Below are positions 32,742 through 43,000 of a DNA stretch of 64,000 nt, in pieces. Source of the DNA: Ciona savignyi (Eukaryota > Chordata > Ascidiacea > Phlebobranchia > Cionidae); the NCBI GenBank assembly GCA_000149265.1, contig CH001323.1, positions 224,622 through 288,621 of the forward strand, written 5' to 3'. The notes under the pieces are model-generated. The model saw only the letters and a program-made list of their open reading frames with translations. It was not told where the DNA came from and searched no databases. The position numbers and the translations under genes are program-made. Each line of letters starts with the position of its first letter. Position 1 is the stretch's first letter.

Positions 32742-35700
32742 ATGTCATCGTCTGGTACAGCCGTCGTAACGTCGTCAAATCCAGGAACATCATCTCAAAA
32801 AAACAATTCTTTAAACGGAGCTTGGAAAGCTAAACCATGGGGCAAAGAGGAAAATACAAACACTGGATCTACTACCGGTACTTCTTTTGCTGATGTAATG
32901 AGTGAACAGTTGGCGAATGAACTACAAATAGATGAAGAATACCAGATTTTAAAGACATTGGAAAAAGTCGAAACTACAGGTCTGTATACAAACTGCATTA
33001 CTTAACACTTTATTCAAGACTGTATTGTAACTTACATTACGTTATTTAACTATTTATTAAAACAGGCTGGAAACTATATCCTAGATATCCAATCTGTCTT
33101 ACAAACTTTAAATTGTTGTAAGTTATTAAGTTGTAATGTCCTCAAAGACTGAAGATGGACAAATGGTATTTTGCCAAAGTCTACCTCCTACCCTTGTATT
33201 TAATGGGCCTTCTATGGCCTAAATTCCTGATCCCAGTGGTTGGACCCGCCAATACTAATGTAATGTACCCTTGTATTTACTCAAAACCAAGGATAAAAAT
33301 GGATATCCTTTTATGTAAAAATTATCTCAACAATTAATTCAATTTTCTATAGATATTCCCACCACTGAAAATGAAGAATGGGTTAAAAGTTTAGACACCT
33401 CCAACGATGAAGTTTTGGCACAGATATTACAATCTCAAATGGACCAAGAGTACAATGAAAGCATTACAAGACAAGAAAATCAAGTAAACCAAAATTCGAA
33501 GGTACAAAATGGGATAAAAAATGTGACATTATTTATTGGCGATCAATTAAACATCACATCCGACTGGTTGGTATGGTGATTTGGTGCGGCGCCTTTCAGC
33601 CGAAAGGTTGCAGGTACGAAACTAGTCGCTAGATAGTCGGTTGTGTCATTTGGCAAGGCACTTAACAGACATTGCCTGAACTAAGTGGATTAATGGGTTC
33701 TATCAAATTAGAGGAATGTCTCAATTATACAATACACTGCAATAGCCTGGTAACCCGACGGTGGGCGCGAGGTGATCTGACAATTGCCCGTGTTTTAATC
33801 CCCTTGGTTTTCCCATTCATGGGAAAAAACAATGAATATCCTATCCTATCCATATAATTTATTACAAATTTCAGGTGAGGCTGTCGTTTAATAATTTCCG
33901 CACCGATCACATGTTCGCATCAGATGACAATGATGATGATTATGATTCCGATGATGAAATCCTTGAAACTGGAAGTGAAAGATCCCAAAACGTTGATCCA
34001 AGCTCAAACATGTTAGAATTTCCTGCAGATAAAGGTTAGTGTTGTGGGGTGTTATGTTTGGTCAGATTAGGTAAGTAGGTAGTTTGTATTAAAGATTTAT
34101 TAATAAATAAAAAAATGTAGTAAAGGATATTAATTTATAAGTATTAGATCTTTAACGTAGTGTGTAGAGCACACCTTGTTTTCACTACTTTTCTAACAAC
34201 CCATACGATTTTAAGTTAGACAAACATTTTTTTCAGGGTATGTTGTTTTTGGTAACGAAGTAGTTACAAAACATGACAAGGAAATTTGTGGTCGGCGTAA
34301 CACAGCAAAAATGGAGGATAGGTTGCCACCTGGCTTACGTACAGGAGATGCGAGGGGCATGGATATTCAACTTTCAAACAAAATCTACAACAGTTTGAAA
34401 AAGCATGCATACTCAGAACAACGCAGGTATGATTTATATCCAATAAATTTATATTCAAAAGATTTTAATATTTTTATCGCAATAAACCCACAATCCTCTC
34501 TGTAATATGGTATCCATAGTATATATCAACTTTACCTAAAAACAAGCAAGCTAGTCAGATTTTAACAGTTATGATTTTCCTTACTGAACACAATACAAAT
34601 ATGAGAGTGTTCCTGGCAGTTTAGGGCCAGAAATTTAGGTCATTGAAAGCCTATTACTCCATCATTACCGCTTATCTTTAAACTTTGTCCCTTTGACACA
34701 GCTCTTGGTTTACACCACAGAGGTCAGAGGCTTCATGAGACTAAAGAGCACTACACAGCCGAACATGCCGTCGACGAACGTACCCGACTTATCTTGCACC
34801 GTCTGGTCGACCGCGGTGTGGTGGCCTCCGTCAACGGGGTCATTAGCATTGGGAAGGAGGCGGTGGTTGTGCATGTTTATGGGGGAGATGTTGCCGCTGC
34901 TGATCTCGTGCCTCTTGTCAATGAAAACAACAATGACATCTCGTGCAAGCATATACCGAAAGAATGTGCGATTAAGGTGAGTGTTGTGGAACCCAAATGA
35001 CATAATCTGTACCTCTAAGCATAATAAACAAATATATATATTTGTGAAGTGGATTTTTTAGTGTTAATGTATAAATAATAACTACTATTTTCAATGCTGT
35101 ATTGTATCATTAGGAAGTCCTTAAATTTTTAACTCATATAGCAGCTTAAATGTCATATAAATCGAATATTTTGGTTAAAAAGTAGAGTCAATATATTGCA
35201 CAAAAGAAAGGAACAGTTTTGTAACCGAAAATATCACATTTATTTAAATATATTGACTTTATTGATTTTAATTAAAATTACGTTGACCGATACGTTGCGT
35301 GTTCCTAAATTAAATATTAAGTTTTTATTTCATCAGATCTACAAAACTACTCTAAATGAGTTCCGGTGCCGAGACAAGTATATCAAGGATGATTATCGCT
35401 TCAAAGACCGATTCAAGAAGCTGAACCCACGGAAGATCATACACATGTGGGCCGAGAAGGAGATGCACAATCTGAATCGAATGCACGAGGCAGGCATCCC
35501 GTGTCCGGAGGTTGTGCTCCTGAGGAAGCATGTCCTGCTCATGTCGTTTATTGGAGACGACCAGAGACCTGCTCCGAAGCTGAAGTGTGCGATCCTATCT
35601 TCTTCTCAAAAGAAACGCGCGTATGCACAGGTAATTTAGGTTTGGGTTAGAATTTATGTCAAAATTTAATTTTACAGATGCTTCTATTTTATGATTAATT

Positions 35701-37376
35701 ATTTTGTCATTCTTTTCAATAAACGTTTACTGCCGCATACTCAATAAGCAACTTAAAACTCTTTGAAAAAGTCAGAGTTAAATATTTAGTGGACATTTAG
35801 TGTTCAGTTTAAAGGTAAAGTAGTTAAACAGTCAAGGTTTAATGTGTAGCCTGTCAATCGTATATTTCTTTAGGCTCCCAAGGAAATACATTGATTTTGT
35901 GGTGTAAAATCCATAATACTCAGTTAACTATATCCTTTCACTCAATGTTATGTTATTTTTGCAGGTTGTATCCATGATGAAAACGTTGTTTGACAAGTGT
36001 AAACTCATTCATTCTGATTTGAGTGAGTTTAATCTCTTATGGCATGAAGAGAAGGTAAGAAGGTCCACGGCCGTATAGTAGGTTAGAATATTCATGTTTA
36101 TGCCCATGAATGGGAAAACCAATGGGGTTAACACACAGGCAATCGTCAGATCACCTCATGCCCACTGTCTGGTTAGTGGAGCTATTGCAGTGTGTTGTTC
36201 ATAATACATACATTCCTTAAATTTAGTAAAACCCATTAATCTGCTGGGTTCAGGCAATGTCTGTTAAGTGCCTTGCCCAACGAAACAACCGAGCTAGCAA
36301 CCAGTTTCGAACCTGCAACCATTCGGTTGAAAGGCGTCTCACTCAACCACCAGACTAACCGGTTGGACCAAGTAGGAAATTTATTTTTTTTAAACATGAT
36401 TTTAATTCCAGGTATGGATGATTGATGTTAGTCAATCGGTTGAGCTCTCGCATCCACACGGGTTGGAGTTTTTGCTCCGGGATTGCACAAACGTATCAAA
36501 GTACTTTAGAAGCATTGGGGTCGCAGATGTGCTGGAACCTCTGCAGCTATTTAATGAAGTTTCAGGGTAGGTATAAACAGGATAGGATTTAATACATTTA
36601 TCAACAGGACACTAAAATTAAATAGATGCTATGACAAGGTTTTTCCACCTGCCCAAGTAGGTCACCAGAGATATCACAGTCTGTTAAAAAGGATGAAAAC
36701 TCCTAGTGAAATAAATCAACTAAACAAAAATTCACAATGCCAATTTATTCTGTATTCATAAATATTGATTTAAAACAGTCTGTATATTAGATATAAGTAT
36801 GTATGTAGAAATTCACAATAACAATTATTCTGTATTTGGAACAGTCTGTAGGTTAAATATTGGAATACTGGGTGTCTTGAGTTGTCAATTTAGGAGCTAT
36901 GGTAGAGTTTATCTGGCTATAAAAAGTAACTGGTGATAATGTGCCGGGAGTGGTAGCGACTGTATAGTAAAATACATAAGGATAGGATATTCATATGTTT
37001 ATCCCCGTGAATGGGAGAACCAAGGGGGTTAACACACAAGCAATTGTCAGATCACTTTCGCGCCCACCGTTAATCCACTGGGTCTAGCAAGTGCCTTGCC
37101 CAAGGACACAACAGACTAGCTAGCGAACAGTTTCGCACCTGCAACCTTTCGATTGAAGGGCGACGCACTTAACCGCCAGACTAACCGACCGGACAAACAT
37201 TGTATATTGATGTGCTTTTACAAACTTGTTCTCATGGAACACTTATCAGGTTGGACATACCGATAACGGATGAAGCTGAATTCAGATGCACGATAGAACG
37301 AATCGAAAACTCAACTGAAGAACATGCTCAACAAGGAAAGAGAAAATCCAGTCAAATACTGGATCAGTCGATTTAA
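32742..37376 (+). CDS. RIOK1: RIOK1 atypical kinase/ATPase
   Basis: Nine exons chain in phase: 32742-32979, 33353-33501, 33875-34034, 34237-34426, 34721-34976, 35337-35630, 35965-36054, 36412-36566 and 37250-37376, giving 552 residues (human 568). Residues 1-230 are acidic and low in complexity (DDNDDDYDSDDE). The RIO domain follows: GVISIGKEAVVVHVYGG (P-loop, about 285-301), KHIPKECAIK, NEFRCRDKYIKDDYRFKDRF, NPRKIIHMWAEKEMHNLNRM, catalytic HSDLSEFN (Asp 447) and metal-binding MIDVSQSVE (Asp 464). RIOK1 acts in cytoplasmic 40S maturation and binds PRMT5. The P-loop has Ile where human has Thr (STGKE), and the C-terminal tail after EVSGLDIPITDEAEF is short. Introns 2, 7 and 8 contain SINEs. 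AATAAA at about 37490 is the likely polyadenylation signal. Confidence 0.96.
33560..33851 (+). mobile_element. tRNA-derived SINE in RIOK1 intron 2
   Basis: It has the family head (ggcgcctttcagccgaaagg), body and tatcctatcc tail. It ends 23 bp before the exon-3 acceptor. Confidence 0.85.
36082..36370 (-). mobile_element. tRNA-derived SINE in RIOK1 intron 7
   Basis: Antisense copy with the tail near 36082 (tagaatattcatgtttatg) and the head near 36365 (accggttggacc). It ends about 40 bp before the exon-8 acceptor. Confidence 0.85.
36979..37197 (-). mobile_element. SINE with internal deletion in RIOK1 intron 8
   Basis: Antisense copy. The tail (aggataggatattcat) and the head (ccgaccggaca) are present, but about 80 bp of the middle, including most of the ctccggtaacccgacg region, is deleted. 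Confidence 0.85.
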
Positions 37377-37655
37377 ATTAAACTCGTTTTAGATCGTTTT
37401 AGTTTCTACCTAAAAAAAATTCTACTTCTTTCTAACCAGATCTGTCTATTCAGATTGTAATTTTTTTCTTGCAAAACTGCTCTTAGATTCAAAATAAAAA
37501 TAAATGCCTGCTTGTTTTTCATGCGAGCATGTTATGTTATTGGGTGTTTATAATACTAAAGACTAGTGTAAGATATTTGAAACATGGAAGGAATATAAAG
37601 ATTTGAACCATTTTAGTGATGTTTTAAAGGCAGTAGCTTCAAACATGTTTGTCCC

Positions 37656-38015
37656 GACAGATTAGTCTAGTGCAGTGTTTCCCAACCGGAGTCCGCGGTC
37701 TTAAATGAGTCCGTGAAAGGTTTAAATGAGTCCGCAAGCACATCAACAATTTATAAAACTTTTATTTGTTTTTGATCGTTATAAACAGCAGTGATATGTT
37801 TTTATCAACGAGTCATTGTAACTCTAGGTAATTTTGTTAATATTTTGTAGTGTATCATATGCACATAGTCCAGTTGAAAATTGATGCACTTTCGAGTCCG
37901 CAAAGACTTTTGCTGGGAAGGAAATAGTTCGCGACCAAAAAAGGTTGGGAAATGCTGGTCTAGTGGTTCAATGCGTCGCCTTTCAGGCGAAGGGTTGCAG
38001 ATTCGAATCTGTTCG
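37656..38015 (+). mobile_element. SINE head interrupted by a hAT element
   Basis: With 37673-37965 removed, the sequence reads as a continuous tRNA-like head: acagattagtctagtggttc, then gcgtcgcctttcaggcgaag, and a B box agattcgaatct. The A box (TAGTCTAGTGG) spans the insertion site. Only the head is recognisable; the family body downstream is absent or decayed. Confidence 0.75.
37673..37957. mobile_element. hAT non-autonomous element, exact 8-bp duplication
   Basis: 285 bp with termini cagtgtttcccaacc and, inverted, cagcatttcccaacc (13 of 15 match), typical of hAT elements. A perfect 8-bp target duplication, gtctagtg, lies at 37665-37672 and 37958-37965. The interior has the word gagtccg(c/t) repeated. 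It has no coding capacity. Confidence 0.92.
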
Positions 38016-38245
38016 CAAGGTTTGTTGAAAACTGCATTATACTAATGGCCAGTCACATGCCTTACATAACTAGATATTCTTTGTTTATTCGGTTTGATAA
38101 TGATATACATTTATAGCTGTAGATTTGTAGAACCTGATATATTAAGATATAGAACATTTCAGTCATGTTTAACAGATCATACCTACAGAAATAAAATCAA
38201 TTATTTTGTTTATTACGAATTGGAAAGGCATGGCGCTACATTACA

Positions 38246-39905
38246 TTAAGAAGAAGTAACTTCAGTGTCCAATTTTGGAACTTTAGCTTTCGACATTTCA
38301 GCGGTTTTAGCTTGCAACTTTTTCTTTTTGTTGAAAAAAGCATCATATTTATGGCCAGCCACACAAGCCTTAAACAACTGTGGGTATTCTTTGTCTGTTA
38401 GGTCTAATAACGGTATGGATTTCAGATATTCATTGATAGCCTCGATTGTGGGTGTGACATCTGCTATTGCGTAATTGGTGTCATTACAATTGTACACAAG
38501 CACAGTAAGATTTAAGGACTGTACAGCCAGCACATACAGAAGAGAGGAATCTATTGAATCAAAGGTTGCAGACAAAACTTGCACACAATTTTCCATCGAG
38601 ATCTTGTACGCGGGTAAAATGTGGTTTCCTTTGTTGCTAGAAACAGAGAACAACTCCAAAGATGGACTATCTGTATCAACACACCCAACAGCAACTCGTT
38701 TTTCATCCTTAGAGCATGTTAATATCGCAGGGAATGGTTTTTTCGATGTCTCTGTGGTTTTATCTGAAGAAACTTGCTCGGTTAACTTAAAAGATTGAGA
38801 CTCCTGCCCAGTTTTAACATCCCATACTTTTAAAGTAGTGTCGCCGGAAACTGACAGCAAAACATTTCGTGATTTAAGGAGCGAAATCTTGTAGACAAAA
38901 TCAGTGTGTCCGAGGCAAAAGTTTCGGATAAGGTAAGGGAACTCTAGATCACTGATCCTTATTTTTTCATCTCGATCAGCTGTAACGATTAGTTGATCAG
39001 TTATCGCAACATCTAACATCATGGATATGTGGCCAAGTATTGGTTCAATCTCATCTGGTTTTAAGCACTCTAGTTTGCCATCTGAAATAAGAGAAATCAA
39101 TCAGAAAGTGACTTATGTAGTTTACTAGAGTACAAAACACCCATTTTAGGATAGGATGTTCATGTTTATCCCCGTGAATGGGAAAACCTAGGGGGTTATC
39201 ACACGGGAAATCGTTAGGTCACCTCGCGCCCACCGTCGGGTTACCGGAGGTATTGCACTCAGTATGTTGAATATGATAGACACGTTCCTTCAATTTGATA
39301 GAACGTAGAACCCATTAATCCGCTGGGTTTTAACATATTTAATATAATAAAATTGCATAAATTTGGCACAATACTTAGTCTCTTATAATTTTATATCAGT
39401 AATTAGCGAAATTAGTGCCAACAAAACTGCATTGGTAAGGGATAAGATTACAAACGAAAGACAGAAGATATCATGATGATTTCTTGTGTTGAATATCACC
39501 CTAAACCAGTAGTATTAAACCCCATAACATGAAATTCTCACCTTGAATGGGAAACTTGTACAGATCACCAGATTTATCCGCCACGAACACATTCGACTCA
39601 TCCGGACTAAATGCAATGGACACTGAGCGTCTTTTCACATCCACAACCCCGATTTTCACCCACGGCCCATCTTCAGTGTTTGTGGACCAAACTGACAGCG
39701 TTTTGTCCGAGAACAAAGCGGCGAAATATTTGTAATTTGGCGAGAACACTGCATAGTCTAATCCTTGATTGTTTTCTTTGGAGTTCTCAGTTGTTTTAAA
39801 CTCGTGGATCAGTTTATTACATTTACCACTGCTTTTACAGAATACAACGAGGTAGCCCTTTAATCCAACAACGAGAAACTTATCGGAGACTTGAATTATT
39901 GACAT
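38246..39905 (-). CDS. WDR4: WDR4, non-catalytic subunit of tRNA m7G methyltransferase
   Basis: Two exons: 39542-39905 and 38246-39081, giving 399 residues (human about 412). WD-like blades are visible: DYAVFSPNYKYFAALFSDKTLSVW, then RRSVSIAFSPDESNVFVADKSGDLYKF, the highly conserved LGHISMMLDV and TADRDEKIRIS, then FCLGHTDFVYKISLL and LLSVSGDTTLKVWDVKTG. The tail ends in a Lys-rich stretch (FFNKKKKLQAK) like the vertebrate protein. WDR4 (yeast Trm82) supports METTL1 in forming m7G46 in tRNAs. Its ATG lies 31 nt after the FAM204A stop on the same strand, so it probably shares a transcript with that gene. AATAAA (plus tttatt, about 38209) follows the stop. The intron holds a truncated SINE. Confidence 0.95.
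39147..39331 (-). mobile_element. 5'-truncated SINE in WDR4 intron
   Basis: Tail and body are present (aggataggatgttcatgttt to cattaatccgctgggtttt), but the tRNA-like head is missing. A short aacgtagaac duplication lies near 39302. Confidence 0.85.
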
Positions 39906-39936
39906 GGTTGTGCTTTTTTGTCACCAAAAACAACCT
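39906..39936 (-). promoter_or_regulatory. 31-nt intercistronic segment, FAM204A to WDR4
   Basis: Only 31 nt separate the FAM204A TAA from the WDR4 ATG on the same strand, too short for a terminator plus promoter. It contains one AG (gacaaaaaag) suited to spliced-leader trans-splicing, though the preceding T-rich run is short. Tunicates resolve operons this way, so this is a candidate site. Confidence 0.6.
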
Positions 39937-42713
39937 TTACATGTTACTCTTGGTCTCCCAGCGTTTTTTGGATTCAAACCTACAAAATGCAACAAAATTT
40001 AAACGAGGTACATGCAGCATAGTGCTGAGAATTGATGTTGACAGGGCAGATAACCAAAAAATAATTGATTTAATTAAACAATCAAATGTCTTTAACCCTT
40101 TAACTGCCGCTGTCTACACCAAGTCGACAGCACTGAAAATTACATAAGTAGAAAAGTATACGGCCGATTTTGATCAGTGAGATGGCGCTGGAGAGCTGAA
40201 TAATTTCTGCATTTACCAATATAAACTGATATATAGGTTTGTATTTGATATTTTTTAGTTATTTGAGTTTTAAAAAATGTATACATATATGTGTGGTTTT
40301 GGTTGTTTTAATTAGTTTTAATTTTGGTTTTAGTCCCCGATTAGTTTTCAACTATTGTCGTCATGGTTCGCTTGGTTAGTTTGAAAGCAATCCATTCGTT
40401 TTTGGCTTGTACATTTTGGATTAGGCTATTTTTTGAGCTTATGGAGGGTAAAAACAGAAGAAGCTGTCCTTTTGTGGGCTGATAATGATTCTGAAAGCAG
40501 TTGTGCTTTATTTTTGAGTGGTTCTAGCGATGAAGAACCTTTTTGAAGATGTTTTGCATCAGTTTTTTTTGCTGTGGCTATGTGTTTGTGTTTTATTGGG
40601 CAAGTGTAAAAAAAAAATGTTTTCGATTTGCGTATTACGACGTCATCAGTCAAGTTGTGACGTCATCACAAAAAGAGTAGTACAAAAATGTTCCAGAGAT
40701 AATTATAAAAAACTTTGCTACATACTGTTTTGTTTGTAAATGAGAAAAAAAGATAGTTTTTGTTGATCTAAATAGTAACACATGACGTCATTGCAGAATG
40801 TATGACGTCATCAAAATTTTACTAATGCAAATAAAAAGAAAATTTATTACTGAACAACTTTTCTGTTGATCATATCATGCTTACATCAATAGTTTTGTGT
40901 ACAGAAGCTTCTAACCTAAGGATACTTAGCTGAAAAATGAACTGAAAAACAGCCGGCAAGTAAAGGGTTAATGTATCAAAGTTAAAGCAGTCAAATAACA
41001 GAAATTGGACTATGGGTAGATAATATCTGATAATAATAATAATATTATTAAGCTCTCCATCACACAGTTTTTCTGTAGACTCCCTATAAGGGAGAATATA
41101 AACGTTAAGATTTACTAACCCCCAATGCAGTTTCACCCTTTTCTTTGCACGTTTTTGGTTTTCTGTTTTTTTGCGGCTTTCCACAAATTGTTCAGCTTCA
41201 GTAGCTGCTTTGACCCGAGCCGAAAAGTCAGATTTTGTGAGTTTTTCAGTTATTTCTTCCGCTAAGTTAATATCACCAACCTTGATGGCTTTTTCCAGTT
41301 TCAATTCCAATCCAACCTAAAATGCAGAACAGCAGAAGTAGTATTAATATGATAAAAAATAAATTAAATGTTTCTGTCTGTATCCAGTCAATTATGAATA
41401 TTCAAACACAAATTATGGATTTGGAAGTCTGATGACTAAGTCTGAGACTTTCAAACAAAAAGTTGGGCCCAATATGTTACTGGTTGTTTTATTAAATTGT
41501 AATTATTGGTTCAATTGTTCAAAACTAAGGAGCAACATTCCAGTTTTTAAAACTGAGGAACGAAAAAAGTTTTCTTTGGAAACTAACGCCATCTTACTCC
41601 AGCTACTTGATTTGTTACTAACTTTTTCTGAATGCCACTTGTTGCAGGATAAATGCAAATGGTCGTTGACGTTGATAAATTTAGATATCTTTCCGCCAAG
41701 CTGCTTTTCCGTACAATTTCGATCGACTTTTCTATCCTGTTCACTGGATATAAACGTAGAATCTATGAATCTGATCATGAAGTATTGATAAACATGGATT
41801 AACAATATTAATAGTCGCCACACTCGATATATATGATGTACTATTACATAAATAACAAAACAAACTATACTTTAAAACTTTTAGTGAGACATATTATGAA
41901 GGATAAATACACTAAACCACGTGTGGCACATTTTAGATTTAAATGATATTTATTTTTATTTTTTTTTAAAGTTTATGAAATGCCCTAATGAGATTGTGCT
42001 TTCTAACTTCTATTTTAAAGAAAAATAAAAACAGTTGAAATCCTACAAATATTTGCAACATAAACTTATACCACGAATTATTGATGTCTGGTTTGTTTTT
42101 GCAATACAAGGAACTTGTGTCTGGTTCGTCAAGTTTTCTTTTTTTGTCTTCACTGTCTTCGTTGTTGCTTAGAGAACTCCTTTTAATTACAATCTAAAAC
42201 AAAATTTGAATTAATAGATTTTATAGAATAATGTATATTTTCCTTTATCAGCAGAATAATTTTATAGTCAAGAGTTCATCACAGTTACATAATAACAACT
42301 TATATAATCCAGCAAATACAAGGAAATCATCACAGTTGCAAACGTCAATAATCCGATTGTCAGGTGTGCCTCTAATTACTACAAGATCGCTTGAAACATT
42401 AACCCTCAAACGATCCAAGCGCTCCAACCGATCCTGTAGTAATTAGAGGTACCCCTGACAATCAAAATCTTGGCATGTCAACTGTGATGATGAACCCATA
42501 TGTTATGACTATCGGATTGTCGGTGCCATCACACATTTGAAAGACCTGATACTAACATCAAAATATGTGGAACTGCATTATATGCATTATAAATGTACAG
42601 ACTAAAAAATATACCTTCACCAGTTCAGCTTTCTTGTCAACTTCCTCACTCTGGTCTTCTGACTCCGAGTCCGAAGAAATGTCAAGTTCGTCCTTTAGTA
42701 GACCTTTAAACAT
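39937..42713 (-). CDS. FAM204A: FAM204A homologue
   Basis: Five exons chain in phase: 42615-42713, 42072-42193, 41623-41743, 41120-41316 and 39937-39979, giving 193 residues (human FAM204A 233). The start MFKGLLKDELDISSDSESED parallels human MWSGLLPPGLNESDAES. Exon 3 has KISKFINVNDHL (human ELTQYFGVNDRF). Exon 4 has GLELKLEKAIKVGDINLAEE and RAKKRVKLHWG. The last exon, only 14 codons, ends FESKKRWETKSNM, almost identical to human. It is a charged, probably nuclear protein of unknown function. Exon 3's acceptor is the least certain. The last intron carries a piggyBac-like element, and intron 3 carries a copy of the DHDDS 5' coding end. WDR4 begins 31 nt after the stop. Confidence 0.88.
40096..40967. 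mobile_element. piggyBac-like non-autonomous element in FAM204A intron
   Basis: The termini are CCCTTTAACTGCCG and, inverted, CCCTTTACTTGCCG. TTAA flanks both sides (40092-40095 and 40968-40971), the piggyBac hallmark. 872 bp. A short plus-strand frame at about 40430-40546 (EEAVLLWADNDSES, SGSSDEEPF) resembles the acidic N-terminus of piggyBac-type transposases, then stops. Three perfect TGACGTCA palindromes (40658, 40783, 40803) and one near-match lie in the right half. Confidence 0.85.
41537..41597 (-). pseudogene. Duplicated DHDDS 5' coding fragment in FAM204A intron 3
   Basis: The minus strand encodes MALVSKENF then SSVLKTG, matching the first 23 codons of DHDDS (43924 downward: MALVPKEKL, CSSVLKTG) with about 15 nt deleted in the middle. 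Nucleotide identity is high at both ends (gatggcgttggtt/gatggcgttagtt; ctcagttttaaaaactgga). The copy ends abruptly after the shared part. It lies 2.3 kb from its source, same orientation. Confidence 0.85.
42356..42463. mobile_element. Short palindromic MITE related to the GGTGCCTCT family
   Basis: About 108 bp that are almost entirely inverted repeat: gattgtcagg, tgcctctaattactacaaga, and the mirror image. A few gatccaagcgctccaa units sit in the middle. It carries taattacta where the main family has taaatacta. It lies in intron 1 of FAM204A. Confidence 0.8.
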
Positions 42714-43000
42714 CAACTCAATGCACAGATAGCAAAGCTGTTTACTAAAATGCTCTTTGCAATTAAAAAATAACATATAGTAAACATACGATAGTAAAGC
42801 ACTTAAATGATACAAACAGTAAACTAAATATTTATATATGTACTTGACAATAGTGCTTGTAAAAAAGCAATAATATTGCTGATATAACAATCACCAATCA
42901 AATGCAAACAACATACCACCAACCATATAGGCTACACTTTATTCAAAGCTGAAAATAAAAATATTGCGTAAAAAAATTATCAATTATATCGATAATTCCG
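42714..43000 (-). other. DHDDS to FAM204A spacer
   Basis: 287 nt between two same-strand genes. On the minus strand it has a ttttattttcag acceptor-like site followed by gaataaag (possible polyadenylation signal), and a second acceptor-like attttagtaaacag about 24 nt before the FAM204A ATG. Either separate genes or an operon junction would fit. Confidence 0.4.

Noticed and set aside
41432-41823. Plus-strand frame at 41432-41788 and minus frame 41503-41823
   Set aside because: The plus frame is the shadow of FAM204A exon 3 and the DHDDS fragment; the minus frame fuses that exon with intron sequence.
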